A stretch of 14,223 bases of DNA, taken from NCBI GenBank assembly GCA_965178525.1, contig CBCXVS010000208.1, positions 1-14,223 of the forward strand, read 5' to 3'. The stretch's first letter is position 1. The number at the start of each line of letters is the position of its first letter. This DNA comes from CBCXVS01 sp965178525 (GTDB taxonomy: Bacteria; Tectomicrobia; Entotheonellia; Entotheonellales; Entotheonellaceae). Shown piece by piece: positions 13,539-14,223 of this stretch. A program made the translations under genes and the position numbers. The notes below the pieces were generated by a model, which saw only the letters and a list, made by a program, of their open reading frames with translations, ran no database searches and was not told the origin of the DNA.

Positions 13539-14086
13539 AATGCCTTCTCAGACGGATGTTCAGGCGCTTCTAACTCGTAGGTGTTCATGTTATAGGCCAA
13601 CACGGCATAGCAGGCCACCAGGTTCGTCAAGGTCATCGTCCCCCGCTGTCCGAACTGGGCGCTGGCGGCATCGAACGTGGCCTGGCTGACCTGGCGATGG
13701 CGGAGCAGCTCCCGAGCGAAGTTCACCACCGTCTGTTCGTCAGCGTCCAGATTGGTCAGATACTGTTGCTCTCGGATATGGTCGACAATGTCGTCCCGCA
13801 CGCCGGCCTGCCGCGCCGGCGCTGCGTGGGCATACCAGATGAAAGCGCAGCCCATCTCCCGAGCCACAGTAATCATGACCAATTCCTGCAACTTCTGCGG
13901 CAGGCTTTCCTCGCCGCGGATATAGGTCCGCAGCGCCTCTAGCCGTTGCGCCATCTCCGGCATGTGCGCGATAAGGGAGTAGGGACCCATGTTGGGCCGG
14001 CCACTCCGGCTCGCCATGAATGCGTCGTAAGCGCCCTTTTCCCCCTCTGGTACAGCGTCTCTGGTGACGAGCGGTATCCGTGCCCC
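13529..14086 (-). CDS. Carboxymuconolactone decarboxylase (CMD/AhpD-like) family protein; canonical start codon absent
   Basis: The recognisable core is MGPYSLIAHMPEMAQRLEAL, then LQELVMITVAREMGCAFIWY with AHA. This is the CMD/AhpD all-alpha signature with only one cysteine, so a disulfide-type CxxC peroxidase site is lacking. Members decarboxylate gamma-carboxymuconolactone, or serve antioxidant or unknown roles, as oligomers. The first in-frame ATG is 14017 (162 residues), but family-like sequence continues upstream without a stop: ARIPLVTRDAVPEGEKGAYD. A strong AAGGAGG (14097-14091) lies 4 bases before GGG at 14086, exactly where relatives start with Met. I give the longer extent of about 185 residues; the start is inferred. 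Either the ATG was lost, or translation begins weakly at 14017, which has no ribosome site. The stop codon lies within the 13442-13538 element. Confidence 0.65.
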   Translation of the reverse strand, partial: GARIPLVTRDAVPEGEKGAYDAFMASRSGRPNMGPYSLIAHMPEMAQRLEALRTYIRGEESLPQKLQELVMITVAREMGCAFIWYAHAAPARQAGVRDDIVDHIREQQYLTNLDADEQTVVNFARELLRHRQVSQATFDAASAQFGQRGTMTLTNLVACYAVLAYNMNTYELEAPEHPSEKALPV

Positions 14087-14090
14087 GTTG

Positions 14091-14097
14091 CCTCCTT
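14091..14097 (-). promoter_or_regulatory. Strong ribosome-binding site without a canonical start codon
   Basis: AAGGAGG on the minus strand, the best Shine-Dalgarno match near this gene. The codon 4 bases downstream, in the CMD frame, is GGG rather than ATG/GTG/TTG. It marks the position where the gene most probably once began. Confidence 0.5.
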
Positions 14098-14159
14098 GTC
14101 CTTCTTCGTGATGCGTGGGACTTGCCGATTCCGGATGTTCTTTCTAACGCGAATTTGAG

Positions 14160-14195
14160 GACTTTAATGCCGTTCATCTGGAATGGCATTAAGTC
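14160..14195. repeat. Imperfect inverted repeat upstream of the CMD gene
   Basis: GACTTTAATGCC and GGCATTAAGTC are complementary over 11 bp with one bulged T, around a 13-base loop. It lies about 75 bases upstream of the CMD ribosome site, on the promoter side, so an operator is plausible. It could equally be the terminator of a gene beyond the window. A TTGACT hexamer (minus strand, -35-like) overlaps the right arm, but no good -10 follows at standard spacing. Confidence 0.4.
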
Positions 14196-14223
14196 AAGCC
14201 AACTCCTTTCTTGATGAAGCAGT

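Noticed and set aside
13405..13689. 94-codon plus-strand frame over the structured element
   Set aside because: Ser/Arg/Pro-rich low-complexity translation, partly antisense to the CMD gene, with no motif.

Overview
The window looks like accessory chromosomal DNA of a Gram-negative bacterium with a large genome and moderately high G+C content. Two lines of evidence point there: several genes encode Sec signal peptides, and the inventory is catabolic and scavenging. It includes a CitE-like lyase, SDR, LLM, VOC, carboxymuconolactone decarboxylase and MDMPI-like genes, a peptide-type ABC binding protein, and a soluble reductive-dehalogenase-like protein. This mix recalls Tectomicrobia ('Candidatus Entotheonella') or similar uncultured lineages. 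That placement is inference from gene content only. No rRNA, tRNA, transposase or CRISPR array was seen.

Layout, left to right. (a) 1-654, minus strand: a C-terminally truncated CitE/HpcH-type lyase, preceded by a 79-bp stub of a short-chain dehydrogenase. (b) 655-888: two different 7-bp tandem repeats. (c) 889-1995, minus: class III nucleotidyl cyclase with a TM segment and a TolB-like domain. (d) 1996-2780: long intergenic region with back-to-back promoter-like sequences. (e) 2781-6282, plus: a two-gene secreted set, a parallel beta-helix protein followed by a glycoside-hydrolase-like gene carrying two in-frame stop codons. (f) 6373-6866, minus: repeat-rich coiled-coil, tail-anchored protein broken by a one-base frameshift. 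(g) 7258-9308, plus: intact adenosine-kinase-like PfkB gene, an overlapping remnant of a luciferase-like monooxygenase, and an intact MDMPI/DinB-type gene. (h) 9433-11037, minus: orphan peptide/oligopeptide-binding lipid-free SBP. (i) 11427-12102: VOC gene, then a strong hairpin and several gene stubs. (j) 12106-13360, plus: frameshifted RdhA-like iron-sulfur protein. (k) 13442-13538: a nested inverted-repeat element that can fold as a three-way junction. (l) 13529 to about 14086, minus: carboxymuconolactone-decarboxylase-like gene whose expected start codon is absent.

The main theme is gene decay. Intact genes (cyclase, beta-helix, kinase, MDMPI-like, SBP, VOC) alternate with genes broken in different ways: internal deletions that leave only the two ends (SDR, LLM), in-frame nonsense codons (GH-like), single frameshifts (coiled coil, RdhA-like), truncations (CitE-like, alpha/beta hydrolase, possible MDR dehydrogenase) and a lost start codon (CMD). 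Some single-base lesions could be assembly errors. The end-to-end stubs and the nonsense codons at positions where Trp is expected are harder to explain that way. I found no convincing new multi-gene system. The most novel-looking items are the structured element at 13442-13538 and the systematic 'stub' pattern.
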